DNA from: Pieris napi
Lineage: Eukaryota > Arthropoda > Insecta > Lepidoptera > Pieridae
DNA length: 64,000 nucleotides
Direction: 5' to 3'
Assembly (NCBI RefSeq): GCF_905475465.1
Contig: NC_062244.1
Location: forward strand, 11,092,001 to 11,156,000
The notes under the pieces: model-generated
Told to the model about the DNA's origin: nothing
The model's input: only the letters and a program-made list of their open reading frames with translations
The model's database searches: none
Part shown: one piece after another, positions 31,700-44,740 of the stretch
How positions within the stretch are numbered: the stretch's first letter is position 1
Layout: each line of letters starts with the position of its first letter
Made by a program: the position numbers and the translations under genes

Positions 31700-31980
31700 A
31701 ACCGTGGTAGGGACAAGAAAAAGATGGCGCGTAACCGAAAAATGTGACAAATGTGTGTAAATTTTTTTCCAACGCCGATAAAGAAGTTTGACTTCAAAAA
31801 GCAACATGGCGCGTAACCTGCTACAAAATTTCTCCCATACGTCGATAAAGAAGTTTCACTTCAAAAGATGGCGCGTAACGGAAAAATGTGACGCGTAACG
31901 GAAAAATGTGACGCGTAACGAAAAAATGTTACACTAAATTTTTTTCCAACCCCGATAAAGAAGTTTCACTTCAAAAATCG
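31700..31980. repeat. Degenerate tandem repeat with GATGGCGCGTAAC units
   Basis: Three copies of a unit with GATAAAGAAGTTT-ACTTCAAAA are joined to GGCGCGTAAC. Within it, GTGACGCGTAACGGAAAAAT is repeated in tandem near 31875-31930. Confidence 0.7.
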
Positions 31981-32659
31981 ACATTGTATTTAATACTTTT
32001 ATACTTTGTAATACAATGATATACGTATACGAAGATAGTAACGGGTTGCCTCATTGCTTTTATATTGTCTTTCTGGCGAAGTATTCACATTCTTAGAATA
32101 ATAAGAACGTCTTCAAGTTTCTTAACGGTACTATATTTTCTATCCTTCAAATGACAGTAAAATCTTCCCGTCAATTATGTCACTTTGTGGAACCTGTAAA
32201 GACATTTCTTTAAAACTCAGGACGATGCAATATGTGATACGAAATCGCAAGAGTTTCGTTACGACAAATCCGCTACAATTTTTCAATTGTCTCGTGCCCC
32301 TTAGAGCAATTCCATTTCGTGAATTTTTCATCCTATTATGGAAGCAATAAAAGTCTTAGATATTTCATCTCCGCGGTTTATAGCCGATGAAGCTAATAAA
32401 AGGTATATCCAATTATTACTTTTCTTTGAAAGTCTATTTGTTTTGGCTTAATGTTTCTTTCTCGCTTCACATTCAATTGTTTTAACTTTTATATGATACA
32501 GCTTCACTGCTTTTATTATGCGGCTAAGGTTTATTTACAAGAAGAAATAACGTTTAATAGAAGTGAGTAATGAGTATGTATTTTATAGCACTTTTTATAA
32601 ATAGACCCCCTAATAATTATCAACCACGCGATCGGGTAGATTCGTGGCCGCAAGCTAAG

Positions 32660-32900
32660 CAGCAGGGGATTTATTTATTTATTGAAACAATCTGAATACC
32701 TAAAAAAAATATGACATTACAAATTTAACACACATGCACATCAATTATGTTAGAACATAAGTAATCTAAAAATTAAAATATAATAATATTAAAACTAAAA
32801 AGATGAAATAAAAATAACAATAATAACCGAAACTAAATGAAAACTTAAACCTCATTTAGAGCATGATAAACAAGGTTACGGTAACTTGGCAGATCATGGC
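32660..32900 (-). repeat. Second copy of the 30045 repeat
   Basis: TTTATTTATTGAAACAATCT start, then ACATGCACATCAATTATG and GAGCATGATAAACAAGG. It has a long A-rich middle. Confidence 0.55.
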
Positions 32901-32999
32901 ATCAATCTTAGTAATCAAGTTGTAAGAGCGAGACAGCCTATTCACTGGTCCATTCAAAGTAACCGATAGGATTGTCAAATTTCCCCTTTCCTGTGGGGG

Positions 33000-33420
33000 C
33001 TTTATTTACTTAAATAAGATCTAGTGGGCATGGCTTCTCCCGCCGGGCCCGGGAGATGACTACTCCGGAAATATCCTCATTATTTATAGGGGCGAGTTGG
33101 AGCCCGCTGGTCGCCTTGACCTCTTGTGCTATTCATCTTGCTGACAATTCTGTGGTCGAATTTTTACAGCAGCGATCTGTGTTCGGGCAACGTTTCCCAT
33201 AGCGGGTAACGGGTTACCCTATTGCCAGTCTCGAGCCCCAGATCGCACCTGGCTCATTCGTAAGTCAGACTGTTAAACAGGACAGGTAAATGCCCACGTT
33301 TGGTCGTTTATTTCCTCACAGTCGCACGTGGGGATTGTCTCCAGTTTGAATCTGTGTGACCAAAAGCCCTCTGGTCAGGATCTGCGCCATGTGGGGTGCG
33401 AAGCTCCTTGTCTTCAGTTG
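33000..33420 (-). mobile_element. GC-richer LINE fragment, polyprotein C-terminus
   Basis: The block is clearly GC-richer than its surroundings. The minus strand around 33270-33330 encodes TCDCEEINDQTWAFTCP, the C-x-C-x(n)-H/F-x-x-x-C knuckle at the end of jockey/R1-type LINEs. Stops interrupt the rest. Confidence 0.6.
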
Positions 33421-33779
33421 TTTGTTTGCTGCGTTTGCATCTTTGAAAAACATTTTTGTGACTGAGGCTGTTTCGCCCCCCATAATACTATTTTTAGTTG
33501 TCTTGTGTCTGATAAGTCATCCCAAGTAGGAAGCCGATACGGGTCGCACCTTATTCGCGATTTACCAAAAAGTTGTGAAATTTCAAATGTACCAAAACAA
33601 TGCACAGTTTCAATCTGCAATCTCGAATATTCTGTCATGTGTTTTATATCGAAATTAATATGAAAATTACAATACTTTAATTGTCTCTTCCAACGCTGAT
33701 TGCACATTTTAATATTTGATACGTAAAATTCATATATCGTTACAAATTCATTTAAACGTATATACCTACTATACATACT

Positions 33780-35029
33780 GTCTAGGTGGTGTATTTTTGA
33801 CTATTAAATAAATAAATCGTTTATTTGCAAAGAATGTCTTGTCCCGTCTAGCATATGAGGTAACCATTATGTATGTCTCAAGTATAAATTTCTGTAACGC
33901 CACAATATCTGACTTAAAACTATTTTCCACACCTAATAGACACAGGTTTTGTGTCTAAGAACTATATATTAACATAGTAATTTAAATGACAAAAATTGCA
34001 AAAAAAAATAGAACTGGGAAAATTTCATTAAAATTAATTTAATTTCATCGGTATAATAATCGGTTGCTTACATTTTAAAAGCACCCTAACGCTTGTATGT
34101 AAAAAATATATACTTTTCTTGCTAACTCATTAACAGAGAAAATCTTCCGAAGTATTTAAAAAACATATTTTTCACCTAATGATAAGCATTGCCAATATAT
34201 TTAGGGGAATTGTATAAAATATAAAGTGGCAATCACAACCAACATTTTATATGATATTTGCAAAACGTTTTGTTCAACTGTTTTCTGACGTAATGAAAAG
34301 CACGATTCGCTCTTGGCCAGTTTTCCTGTTTAATATCGAGTCTCAATCCGTTATGATTGCACCTAGTTGCTTGTGTGAGATAAACGTGAAATGGAGCATA
34401 CGTTTTTCATGTTAAGTCGGAATTTATAACTGATATTTTTCTTTCGAAAACTGGGAAATAACGTAATAACTATAATATCTCAAAAATGAATTTGCTTTAT
34501 CTAGAACTAGGGGTAATGTGTAATACATTAGTTTTCTTATTAGATGGCAGCCATCATACCGCATATGGTCACTCTCAATGCCAATTAGCTATTGAATTTT
34601 GCAATACTGATTTTGAAGCTATTTAAAACGTTAAGTTTTAATTCATCATAGATAAGATTTAAATGTACCGACGCCAAAATAATGGTTTCGCAAAAATTTT
34701 ACATCTTTAATTTTTTTTTATTCACACATCGATGGATTAATAAAAAAGAGAAGAAGAACGGATATCTGTAACAATAAAAGAGCAACGATGGCATAAGCTA
34801 TCTCATTCAGGGAACAAATGATTTTGTTCCTTGACTCAAAATACTTTATCTCACAAACTAATAAGACGGTTAGGGCTAACTAAAAATCATGTTAATATAC
34901 TTGTGTCGCCATCTTTGTGTCAGCCTACGACCCTTTCAGCCCATAATGTTAGGCTTTTTACGAGACTTCATAGTTAATTGTTTATAGTTGTGATTGGAGT
35001 GTACTTATAATGAGTCAATCAGTTATAGA
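33780..35029. other. No recognisable gene or element
   Basis: AT-rich DNA; only short unsupported open frames. Confidence 0.4.
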
Positions 35030-35385
35030 TTGAGAGATAATCTGTATGTATAATAACATATAGATCTGTCTTGGGTGCACACAAAGCTATAGGTGTGATC
35101 GATGTATGATAGAGAAGAAAAGAATAGACAAAATAAAGAATACATCATTAAGAAGAACAACTAAGGTAGCATGGCAAGAGGAACAGTAAAGTGGAGCAAG
35201 AAAGTACTAAACTGATGCCCAACCATAAATGAAATGAGGAAGACAACTTAGAAGGTGGATAGACCAAATTAAGCAAACAGCAGGTGGTACATGGCAGAGA
35301 GTGGCAGAGTGCAGGAACGGCGGGAATTGGAGCCCCCTATGCCAAAAAGGGGCACTAAAAAGAATGAGATAGAAATATAAATGGC
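35030..35385 (+). mobile_element. LINE fragment, polyprotein C-terminus and 3' UTR
   Basis: The plus strand encodes GRQLRRWIDQIKQTAGGTWQ then RVAECRNGGNWSPLCQKG. R-R-W-x-D-x-I-K-x-x-A-G-x-x-W-x-R-V-A is the usual end of RTE/CR1-type polyproteins. Confidence 0.75.
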
Positions 35386-35699
35386 TATTATTATTTTTAC
35401 TATATTTTTCTAACATGTCAGTGAAATATACTTTAAGTTCAAACATAACATTTTAAAACAACTATTAAGCTTACTTAACAATACACAGCAAGACAAAGCT
35501 TCGTACTGAGCATTAACTTGATTGAGTTAAATGGACTCCGGTTCACTTTGTTCAAGGCAATGTAAAACGTGTTTCAATGCAGCAAAGTTTATATTCCGTT
35601 GAATGCCACGTAAAATAAATGGCGAACTATGAAGTTTTCGCAAACATTCTTAAAAGGAAGACTACCACATATCGCGCTTGTAATGTATTGACAGTAGAC

Positions 35700-35770
35700 C
35701 AACAGTGGTGACCTAGGGGTGTGATTGTCTAAATCCTTGAGGAGTTAGGTTCGAACCTTGGCTGTGCGTA
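35700..35770 (+). mobile_element. SINE-1 head fragment
   Basis: ACAGTGGTGACCTAGGGGTG and GTTCGAACCTTGGCTGTGC; only the tRNA-like head remains. A reverse SINE-1 follows at 35811. Confidence 0.6.
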
Positions 35771-35810
35771 ATGCTGTGCCATTTTCCAAATACGATGAAA
35801 TTAATATTTT

Positions 35811-36072
35811 GTTACACCTTTTTAGGTCGTAGGGCCTCTGATTTCTGTATCTGTTTCATGATTAATTGTCAATCTAATAGGCAAGTAGATGATCGGCGTC
35901 CTGTGCTTTACACATGCCGTTGACTTTTTGGGTCTAAGGCCAGCCGTTTTCCTAACGATGATTTCTTTACCGTTGGAGCGAATGTTAATGCGCAAATTTG
36001 GTCTACAGTCGGGGATCGTACCTACCTCAGGGATGAGTTTCGAACGTTGAAGCCACTAGGCCAACAGTGCTC
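35811..36072 (-). mobile_element. SINE-1
   Basis: GGCAAGTAGATGATCGGC, GTTGACTTTTTGGGTCTAAG, and GCCACTAGGCCAACAGTGCT at the head end. Confidence 0.8.
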
Positions 36073-36475
36073 TTCAACTTTTACAAAAAATGTTTATAAA
36101 TAATAATGTAATAAATAAATATATTTATAAAAAATATAGAAATTTCTGTGACGGTAGAACACAAATTGTTCACACTTTATCCAACGAAGCGTCGACATTC
36201 ATTAAAATACTCAAATACAATATTAACTACTTTAATTATTTAGTATTTTATTTTAATTAAACAATAACAAATAGAAAATAGAAGGAATGATAATTGGTTT
36301 AAAAAGTAAAAAACTATTATCCAAATAATCCACATTATACATATGGATTTTGGATACTGCATATTCTTGTGTACCTGATACACAGCGGTGTCTGAATAAA
36401 CAGTTTCCTCGCGATGTTTCCCTTTGCCTAGCTAATTAATTGTGCATTGAATAAAGGTTTTAACACACAAACCCA

Positions 36476-36674
36476 GCCTTGCGATTCTGTATTACTCACT
36501 TTTCGAAGTCTCACAGCGGTTTTCACAGCGGCGGTCGCGCTCAAATCAGTCGTAAAGCAGTCATTTTACGGTTTGACATTCTGATAAGGAGGGAGCTTGT
36601 AGTTTATTGAATGCCAAATCGTAAAGTGAAAACCGCTGTGAGAGTTCGAAAAGTTAGTTACAGAATCGCAAGGC
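36476..36674. mobile_element. Hairpin MITE, GCCTTGCGATTC family
   Basis: Left arm GCCTTGCGATTCTGTATTAC, right arm GTTACAGAATCGCAAGGC. The left arm is nearly full and the right arm has an internal deletion. Confidence 0.8.
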
Positions 36675-37290
36675 TGATTTCAGAATAATTTTTATTCACT
36701 CACGGTTAACACGCTTGGCACAAACAATAAATGAACAAAATGAAACAGCTCCCATTTTCTCACGAATCGATTAAAGGTCTTCGAGTAACGGAGGTAATGA
36801 CATTTATTCAAGCGTACTCGGAGAAATCGAATGGAGTAATGGTTTTGTTGCACTACATTAACTCTATATGATAGGGGTCAATTTGATAAGGTTGGATTAA
36901 ACAAACATAGTTTATGTTATTATAAATTGAAATGATTGGTGAAAAGCGGTGTGTAACAGTTTTAAATTCCAGTCCAACAAAATATGTTTGTTTTGTAAAA
37001 CTGGCAACAACTAGCTGCGAACTTGGTTTCGTCTTAATATGTGTTAGTTAGCCTACCATTTTAGAAGCTACATACCAACATATGGAACATTTTGCTATAC
37101 TTCCCCATAGATACCGTTTCCACAATAAAAACCTAAGTACTTTTCCAATTTTTTACTTCATAATCCTTCCTCAGATTTCATGGAATATATTAAATAAACT
37201 ACTCGTTTTGGTCCAACAGTCTTGGAGTTTAGATGAGGAAAGGAGGTCTAGCGCGTAGCAAAATATTTTGCGATACATTTTTATTTATAT

Positions 37291-37489
37291 AGGTAAGTGG
37301 TCAGCCTTCTGAGCGTGGCACATATCGAGTTATAGGCCTAAGACATGTCCGTTTTCACAGGGTTTGCTTTCACCATAAGCGCAAGTGTTAATTGCTAACA
37401 TAGAAAGATTATTGGTGCACAGCGGGAATTCGAACGCGTGGCCTCAGGGTTAAGAGTCGCTTGCTGCAGCCACTAATCCAACACTGTTC
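37291..37489 (-). mobile_element. Diverged SINE-1
   Basis: AGGTAAGTGGTCAGCC, TTGGTGCACAGCGGGAATTC, and CACTAATCCAACACTGTTCC at the head. Confidence 0.6.
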
Positions 37490-38189
37490 CATACTAGCCA
37501 CTAGTATAAATAAAGGGCTTCCTGAATTCGACTCCCGAAACAAAAAAATATCGATTTAAACAATACACTTTGACGTCATTCTATTAATAATCAGATTGGT
37601 TTAAACATTGTATGGACATGAGTAAGAGTTCGACATGAGTCGTTCCTTTTTGAAAAATGCACGGAAAAGTTTTTAATGGAACCCTTCATGTATCGACAAG
37701 CAATCTGCAGATTGATAGAACAGACCGGTCCAACTTTAACTAGCAAGGAACTAAACATTCCTGGATGAAATAAACTTTTGCTTCCCACATTTATATTAGG
37801 AAAATATAGCAAAAGCTTGCGATATTCTTTTCAAAATAAAACTTTACTTAAATTATGTAATAAATTCGTATTTGTCTTTTAAAAAGGTTTAGTTCGAAAT
37901 AAGGCTTTCTTCTTTTAGTATAAAATGGTTCATGCTTTGGACGTTTCCAAAGTAAATTTAAGAGACGTTTAGCGCGCTTGTCTCACAATACAATTGTTGA
38001 TTTGTGTTGTTTAATTAAAATATATTCATTGTAGTTTAATTGTATTCTTTTATCATTTTTGTTGTAGAACTGTAAATAGTGTAAACAAATAAAATAATAA
38101 TGTATCTGTGTAAACAATTGTAAGAGAATACATAAGATATACAGTATAAGACATAATTTCTGAACAATTTACGAACCAATTCTACTTTG

Positions 38190-38285
38190 GTCCCTTCAAG
38201 ACTCGCGAGCCTCTAGCGGCATTGAGAGTTTAAATGGGCGGCGGTATCACTTAACATCAGTTCAGCAGTTCTTTAAAAAAAATAT
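38190..38285 (+). mobile_element. LINE tail fragment
   Basis: GGTCCCTTCAAGACTCGCGA and TGGGCGGCGGTATCACTTAA; forward copy of the tail seen at 42291. Confidence 0.55.
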
Positions 38286-38980
38286 CAAACAATAAGTAAA
38301 TTCATTTTTTATCTTTATATCTTTGCATGTAATTACCGTTTTACATCGATTGTTTTCACTGAATGAGTTGAGAATGTATGAGATAATACTTTAGTTGTTA
38401 AGTAAAGCTCACTGTGAAGTTCCCACATTGTTTTGATTGACCTATTCTCGCTTATGTATGTTATGGCCTCCATAACCATCTGGAATGATTGTGTTTTATG
38501 AAATGCACATCCAAAACTGCTATAACTTTTGAATTTTTAAATGATTTCATTTTGGGAAATTTATAAAAAAATATTGTTTGGAAAAATACGTTTTTGTCTA
38601 AAGCTTACAAAGTTTGTATTCCTAATCAGTAATCATGATATGACTTGCTAAAATTGTCTGTTTCCTCTCATATAAGTTATGGTAAATTTATCAAAGAGAT
38701 TTGATCTGGATAATTTAATCAATGTCGTAAAATTTAGCGATTTTTATTTAACCACTTTTTTAAATGTCTTGATTCTTTTTAAAGTGAAAAAGGGTTTCTT
38801 AAGTAACATTTGTTATATACTGCGGTATTAAATAGATATACTATATCTATATAAAATATATTATATCTTGCATCAGTTCAATGTTTGTTTCAATCCGATG
38901 ATGCGAAACATCTGTACGTTCTCCTATCTACAATAGCAAATAAATCAATGTAATCAATTTAAATGGAATTTATATATACA

Positions 38981-39222
38981 CCAGTGTTAGCCTAGTGGCT
39001 CCAGTGTACGAATCACATCCCTCCGGCCGTGCACCTATAGATTTTATATCTATATTCTACGAGTATGTGCGCATTTAACAATCGTTCAACTCATACGGTG
39101 AAGGGAACATCGGGAGGAAATCACCATGCCTTAAAAAGTCGACAATCATTATCAGGCAGAAGGCTGTTCACGTACTTGTCCTTGACATAAAAATGACCAA
39201 AGAAACGGAAGCGATTTGAGCC
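38981..39222 (+). mobile_element. SINE-1, diverged
   Basis: CCAGTGTTAGCCTAGTGGCT head, GTGCGCATTTAACAATCGTT body, ending in TTTGAGCCTATAACTC, where a perfect palindrome begins. Confidence 0.65.
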
Positions 39223-39261
39223 TATAACTCTATATGGATCATGATCCATATAGAGTTATAG
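39222..39261. repeat. Perfect 40-bp palindrome
   Basis: The arm CTATAACTCTATATGGATCA is followed directly by its exact reverse complement, with no spacer. It abuts the 3' end of a SINE copy. Confidence 0.9.
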
Positions 39262-40762
39262 TACTTACTTGCTTGAGTTGTGTAACTACCAAATTATGCT
39301 TTTATTTTTTCTCAGTGAAAATCTCATTTTTTTATATGTCGCCGAGTATACCTTTACAATATTACAGCCTTTTGTTTAATAGCACTCATCAAGTTATGTA
39401 AACAATAAAGCCTTTATTATCGTTTAAATGGTTTTAATTTGTAAAATACATTTCTAATTCAATTCTAAACTATTTCATTTTCAAAGAACTTCAAAATGTT
39501 ACAACAAGCGCTCCGTCATCTTTCATTTGTCGGTCGGTTTTTGATAGATTATATAATAATAATAAATTTAAATAACCACTTTTACTTTTATTAAAATAAT
39601 AAGCCAAATTTAATAAAATTTCTAAACAAGCATATGAAAATTTCTCCGTAATAACATTTGTATAGATAATAATGTTAATAAATTAAGTAAAAATCCACTT
39701 ACATTTGTACGATATTTTTGTTTCAATAAAAGAACGTCTGAGCCGAAGTGTCTTTGTGCGAATTTCAATAGCCATAATGTTTGAGGCAATTCACTGTTTG
39801 ATGTTATATGACTTCTATTGAGGCTTTGTTTTTATATTGAAGATGTCTACTTTACAAAAACCGCGAGAAAATTGAGTATTTATTTTGGTCTGACATTCGA
39901 CGCAAGTTCGAAACAATTTGTCAATACCATTATTATGTGTATTTTGAAAAAGGAACCTTTGCTTATTTAATTTCCAATTAACCAAATTAAATTAATATAA
40001 GTATTTATGGGCGGATGCCCTTCATTATTAGAATCAGCCATGTCTTAATAATTTTAATGTTGGTCACCAAACTCAAAATCTATTTACTATTCATTAGGAA
40101 ATCTCTTAAACAAGCACTTTCAATTAGTTTTGTAACAAAAAGACACCAGATTATTTAGAACAAAAGCGATTCGTCGCAGACGTGGTGCGCTCGCCGTTGA
40201 CGTTCGAAAAACTCCCAACGATTCAACATGGCCGCGCTGACCATCGATACGACGCTCCGCCAGACTTGACAACTGTCAAATCTCGTTCCAATATTTGCAG
40301 TATTTCTTAACATGGCGCTAGGAATGCGCCGTCATATTAAATAGGTTTTATTTACATCTGTATACTAAAGTAATACACTTAAATAAATAAAAAATATTGT
40401 GGGTACACAACAAATAGTAACTTAAACAGTTTATGCTACCCTCCCGATCCTATCCCGTGGGTTCCATAGTTTCAATGCTCGTCGACACCAAAGTCTTAAA
40501 TATTTATCAGGTCCGGAGAAATAAAAAAGGAATCTCACTTGTGCCTCTTCAGACTGAAATACGATCTGTATTAAATTAAAATATTTACGAAACCTTTTTC
40601 TCGAAACAGAATCTTAGACATGAACATATATTTATAATAAACGCGTCTATAATAACGACAAATCAATCCTTGTGAAATTTAAATACAAATATATTTGCCA
40701 TTTCAATTAGAAATCATAGAATATATTACAGCATGTCTAGTTACGTACAATATTTTTTATAT
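39262..40762. other. No recognisable gene or element
   Basis: AT-rich DNA. No coding exon or family copy recognised. Confidence 0.4.
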
Positions 40763-40992
40763 ATGGCTCGCAAGTGCGTTGCCAGCCTTTTAAGAATTGG
40801 TACACTCTTTTATTGAAGGACCCTAAGTCGAATTGGTTCGGAAATACTTCAGTGGGCAGCTGGTTCCACATAGTGGTGATGCGCGTCAAAAGCTGACTTA
40901 AAAAACGCTCAGTTGTGGAACGACGGACGTCGAGGTGATACAGGCGGAATTTCGGATTCTGCCTCGACGTCTTGATAATGAAACTCAGCTGC
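40763..40992 (-). mobile_element. LINE polyprotein C-terminus and tail
   Basis: The minus strand encodes VRRSTTERFLSQLLTRITTM, then LPTEVFPNQFDLGSFNKRVY and QFLKGWQRT. This is the best-kept copy of this LINE end in the window. It abuts a hairpin MITE at 40993. Confidence 0.75.
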
Positions 40993-41237
40993 AGCCCTGC
41001 GATTCTGTAACTCACTTCACGAACTCACACAGCGGTTTTCGCATCGGCGGTCTCTCTCAAATCAGTCGTGAAGCAGTCATTTTATGATTTGGCATTCTGA
41101 TAAACAATAAAGTACAAGCTCCCACCTTTTCAGAATGCCAAATCATAAAATGACTGCTTCACGACTGATTTGAGAGAGACCGCCGATGCGAAAACCGCTG
41201 TGTGAGTGCGTGAAGTGAGTTACAGAATCGCAGGGCT
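40993..41237. mobile_element. Near-perfect hairpin MITE (245 bp)
   Basis: The left arm AGCCCTGCGATTCTGTAACT continues through CTCAAATCAGTCGTGAAGCA to TTTGGCATTCTGA. The right arm is its reverse complement with very few changes. Only a short ATAAAGTACAAGCTCCCACC-type middle is left unpaired. Confidence 0.9.
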
Positions 41238-41239
41238 GG

Positions 41240-42290
41240 TATTAATCCTATTGGTAAAAGATAAATTGAAAATATCATTTTCTCAATACTATTTAATCCA
41301 GGAATAAAGCTAAATACATTGAATATCGTGTTCCTTCTGAGCTATGAAAGTGATATGAAATGTAGGGAAAATGTTATTTCAATGTTCTTATTCAGAATTC
41401 AGTCACGTATTGATCGTATGCAAAAGTAAAGATTTCGGATGTTGATAACGTGTCGAAGTATGAAGCCTCTAAGGGCGATGTATTCAGAAGTATATTTGTT
41501 TGGAATCAGATTTCTTTTGAATATAATTTGTTAAATCAGTTGACGAAAGACAATCGTAAATTCTATGATAGTCAAGAAATTGTAGACAACGATCGTCATT
41601 TAAATATAAGTTTAATTATATATTATATTTATTATATTTGAGGATTTGAACGGATGTTTAAATATGTCTTACGTTTATGTAGTTCCTATATTTTAAAGTA
41701 TTGGTATTTATTTATTTATGTATTTGTATTTTTGTAATATATCTTCTTGTTTTATATAGGATTTTCAAAAATCGCAATTTCCGCATAATTTTGTACAGTT
41801 TGTTAGTTAGTTAGTAAATTTAGATAGTATAATCCTCCTTCAAAGGTCGGCAACGCACCCACTAAAATGGGTATCTATGGGCTGCGAAGAATACCTTTTT
41901 TGGGCGTCCCGTAGGCACGTTTGCCCCCCTATCCTATTAAAAATCCGAACAATTACTGGTTAGTTACATTTAGTGAATTCTATCTATTTGTTTTTGCAAA
42001 TTCATCAAAGTGCCCCAATATAACGTTTATATAATATATAGATGATTAAACCCGAGATAATTATAGTTTTGAAGCACTTATTTAATAATAGGCGTCGAGT
42101 TATTGTGGTAACAATTACAGATTAACAATGCACTTCAGAGAATGGAGTTCCCTCGGAACTAAGGTTTAATTTTAATTGCGTATTTTCAGCTTAGTGAAGT
42201 CGTTAACCTTTTAACGTCTTAAGCGATAATTGAAAGGATTTTAATAGCATTTTAAATAGGATTTACGAGAGTTTTTTAGTTTATATATTA
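41240..42290. other. No recognisable gene
   Basis: AT-rich. A weak LINE-tail remnant (GGCAACGCACCCACTAAAAT) lies near 41850-41940. No host coding exon. Confidence 0.4.
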
Positions 42291-42480
42291 TGTGGAACCA
42301 GCTGCTCACTGAAGTATTTCCGAACCAATTCGACTAAGGGTCCTTTAAAATAAGAGTGTACCAATTCTTAAAAGGCCGGCAGCGCGCTTGCGAGGCTTCT
42401 GGCAGTGCGAGTGTCCATGGGCGGCGGTATCACTTAACATCAGGTGAGCCTCCTGCCCGTCTGGCTCCTGTAACAAAAAA
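42291..42480 (+). mobile_element. LINE end and tail, forward
   Basis: GTGGAACCAGCTGCTCACTG, then AAAAGGCCGGCAGCGCGCTT and ATCACTTAACATCAGGTGAG, ending in an A-run at 42474. Confidence 0.75.
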
Positions 42481-42539
42481 AAAAATTTTAGGTTGTCTTA
42501 TAGAGAACTAAAAACACATACCATACAAACTTAAATTTA

Positions 42540-42628
42540 AAGATTAAAAAGAGTGGCGGAGAGTTTCTTGCCCGCTCTACGCCCTTGACTTGCAAACTGG
42601 CAGGAAATTTAAATTTAGAATCATTTTA
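42540..42628 (+). mobile_element. LINE 3' UTR fragment
   Basis: AAAAGAGTGGCGGAGAGTTT and CGCCCTTGACTTGCAAACTG; 18590 family. Confidence 0.6.
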
Positions 42629-42974
42629 TTATGATCTGTGACATATGGCAATGGCAACTAACAGTAACGCCATTACTCCGACATACTTATTATCTTTAGA
42701 TAATAATAACTAATATTAAAAAAGAAACACGTTTATTCGTTAAAGAAATTTAGGCATAAATCAAATACAAATAAATACATTTTATTTCTTTTCACATAAA
42801 GGTAAGTATGGTGACGGCCTTGGCTGACTTGCTAAAATATTTGCAAGTCTCAGTCCGCTTATATTTTATACGTGTACATAATATCACGCTATATAAAAAA
42901 TACCATAAAGACTAGATTGCAATCTTATGAGAAGTACTCCTGTAAGCACAATGTCATATATTACAATTATAAAT

Positions 42975-43165
42975 TCAAATTCAAATTCAAAAATCATTTA
43001 ATCATGTACGTTGTACACTTATGTCTTGTCAGTAAAGAAATACATATTAATGCTTCTAATTTTACATTTAGTGCCAGTTCTCAAATCAAGGGCGTAGAAC
43101 GGAAGAGAAGAACTGGCAATAAACTCTCCGCCACTCTTTTTAATCGCCATGTTTTTTTTTACACA
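42975..43165 (-). mobile_element. LINE 3' UTR fragment
   Basis: ATTCAAATTCAAATTCAAAA tail in reverse, then GTGCCAGTTCTCAAATCAAG and CTCTCCGCCACTCTTTTTAA; 18590 family. Confidence 0.65.
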
Positions 43166-43904
43166 ACGTTTGTAAGGAACGTGATCAAAGTCATAACCTA
43201 TTTATAGCCTATACTTCCACAGACTATTAACAACATGTTAAAAACGTATGAGACATTTTCCATTTTCAAAGCTGACGCTCTATCACGCTTTAATGAGGAA
43301 AACGAACCTGCCAAATACACTTGATTGGCTCCCTGCAAAGAATTTATGATTGCGTCCATTCGTTTCATTAAAATTTTTAATTGCATACGTTCCATTTTAC
43401 GTTTTCTAATATTTGATACAGTTTTATCACTATATATGTTTAAACAAAAATATACAGATTTGTGGCTTCAAAGCCATACACAGTCTATACCAGAGCCGCT
43501 TCTGTTCTTTAATATTGTGGAACATTGTTTTGTTCTATCATCAATAGTTTTCGCAGGGCATGCGATGAAAAATATTATATAGGAATTTTTTTACACCATG
43601 GGTAACATTGTTGTAGTTTTATTAGGGTTCCTTCTTATTTACAATTAAAATAGCCTATATTAATCAGTGTTAATGTAGTATTCAAATAGTGAAAGAATTT
43701 TTAAAATCGGTCTAGTACTTTTTGCGGTAATTCGTTACATACTTACATACAAATCTTTCCTCTTTATAATATTATTGTTTAGTACGTTTGCCAAGTCAAA
43801 CTATTATTTAAAACCTAAAAGATTTTTAATGGCTTAATCTGGCGTATAATGCGCTACTCTTAAGGAAAAGTGTGACTTTTGTATGTGTAACCTATAACCC
43901 CTAG

Positions 43905-44245
43905 ATGTGGTGAGACTCTATCGCGCCCGGTCTTGAACCTCGTATTCCACCTCGCTCCGTAAGTCTTTCTCTCTTTACCTCATCTGCAACTGTATGACCC
44001 CAGGTTTGCTTGGGATGGCAATGCTTCCGCTTTCCTTACGAGTTCCAATCAAGTGAGTGCACGAGGATATAATCTCTCCCATTTTTACTGTCGTTACTTG
44101 ATGTGCTGGCTTATTGGGGTTTCCTGCCCTCCCTAAGTTGGTTCTTAGAGAACTTCTCGAGCCAGTAGATACAGGATACGAGACAATTAGACTTGGAGCC
44201 GGTGAGTGTGTGAGTTGGAACGCTGGAATTTGTTGCAGAAAGGTA
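43905..44245 (-). mobile_element. RTE-like LINE 3' fragment, diverged
   Basis: ACCTCGCTCCGTAAGTCTTT and TACCTCATCTGCAACTGTAT parallel the fragment at 14310-14390. It is decayed and carries no intact frame. Confidence 0.55.
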
Positions 44246-44563
44246 AGTGCGTGCCTAACCTACTATAGTAGAAAAAGGAAATGGCTACATCGCATGACCA
44301 TAATATAATTTAATAAAGTCCTATGGATTGGATTCCGAGAGGAAAACGTTTTAAGAACTTTGACGAAAACTCAATTTCCGGGATAGCAATTACTGTTTCG
44401 GCTTATATGGCACAGATACCTGAAAAAACCAAAAAAAATAAAGAAACAACATAATTAACTGATTGATCTTTATGAAATATTTAATTAAAAAACACATTCA
44501 TGATTTTTTATTAAATAGAACACACTGTTGTCAATAAATAAGGAAATACAAATAACAATTATA

Positions 44564-44740
44564 CTAGAGGACCCGACAGATGTTGTCCTGTGTGATATTT
44601 GAAGCGATTAGGATAATAGACAAAGTATGAAAGTACCAACTGCAGCGCCATCTACGGTCAGCTTTGTGAATACAAACCATGGGCGCCACGCAAACGCATA
44701 CAAAAAAATTCATTCAAATCGGCCGGGCACAAATATATGC
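44564..44740 (-). mobile_element. Helitron-like 3' end fragment
   Basis: CTAGAGGACCCGACAGATGT is the reverse of a CTAG-type Helitron end. It is followed by AGTACCAACTGCAGCGCCAT and the family phrase TTCAAATCGGCCGGGCAC. Confidence 0.5.

Noticed and set aside
33414..33776. 120-aa minus-strand open frame
   Set aside because: Adjacent to a decayed LINE fragment; no domain recognised, so not called as a gene.
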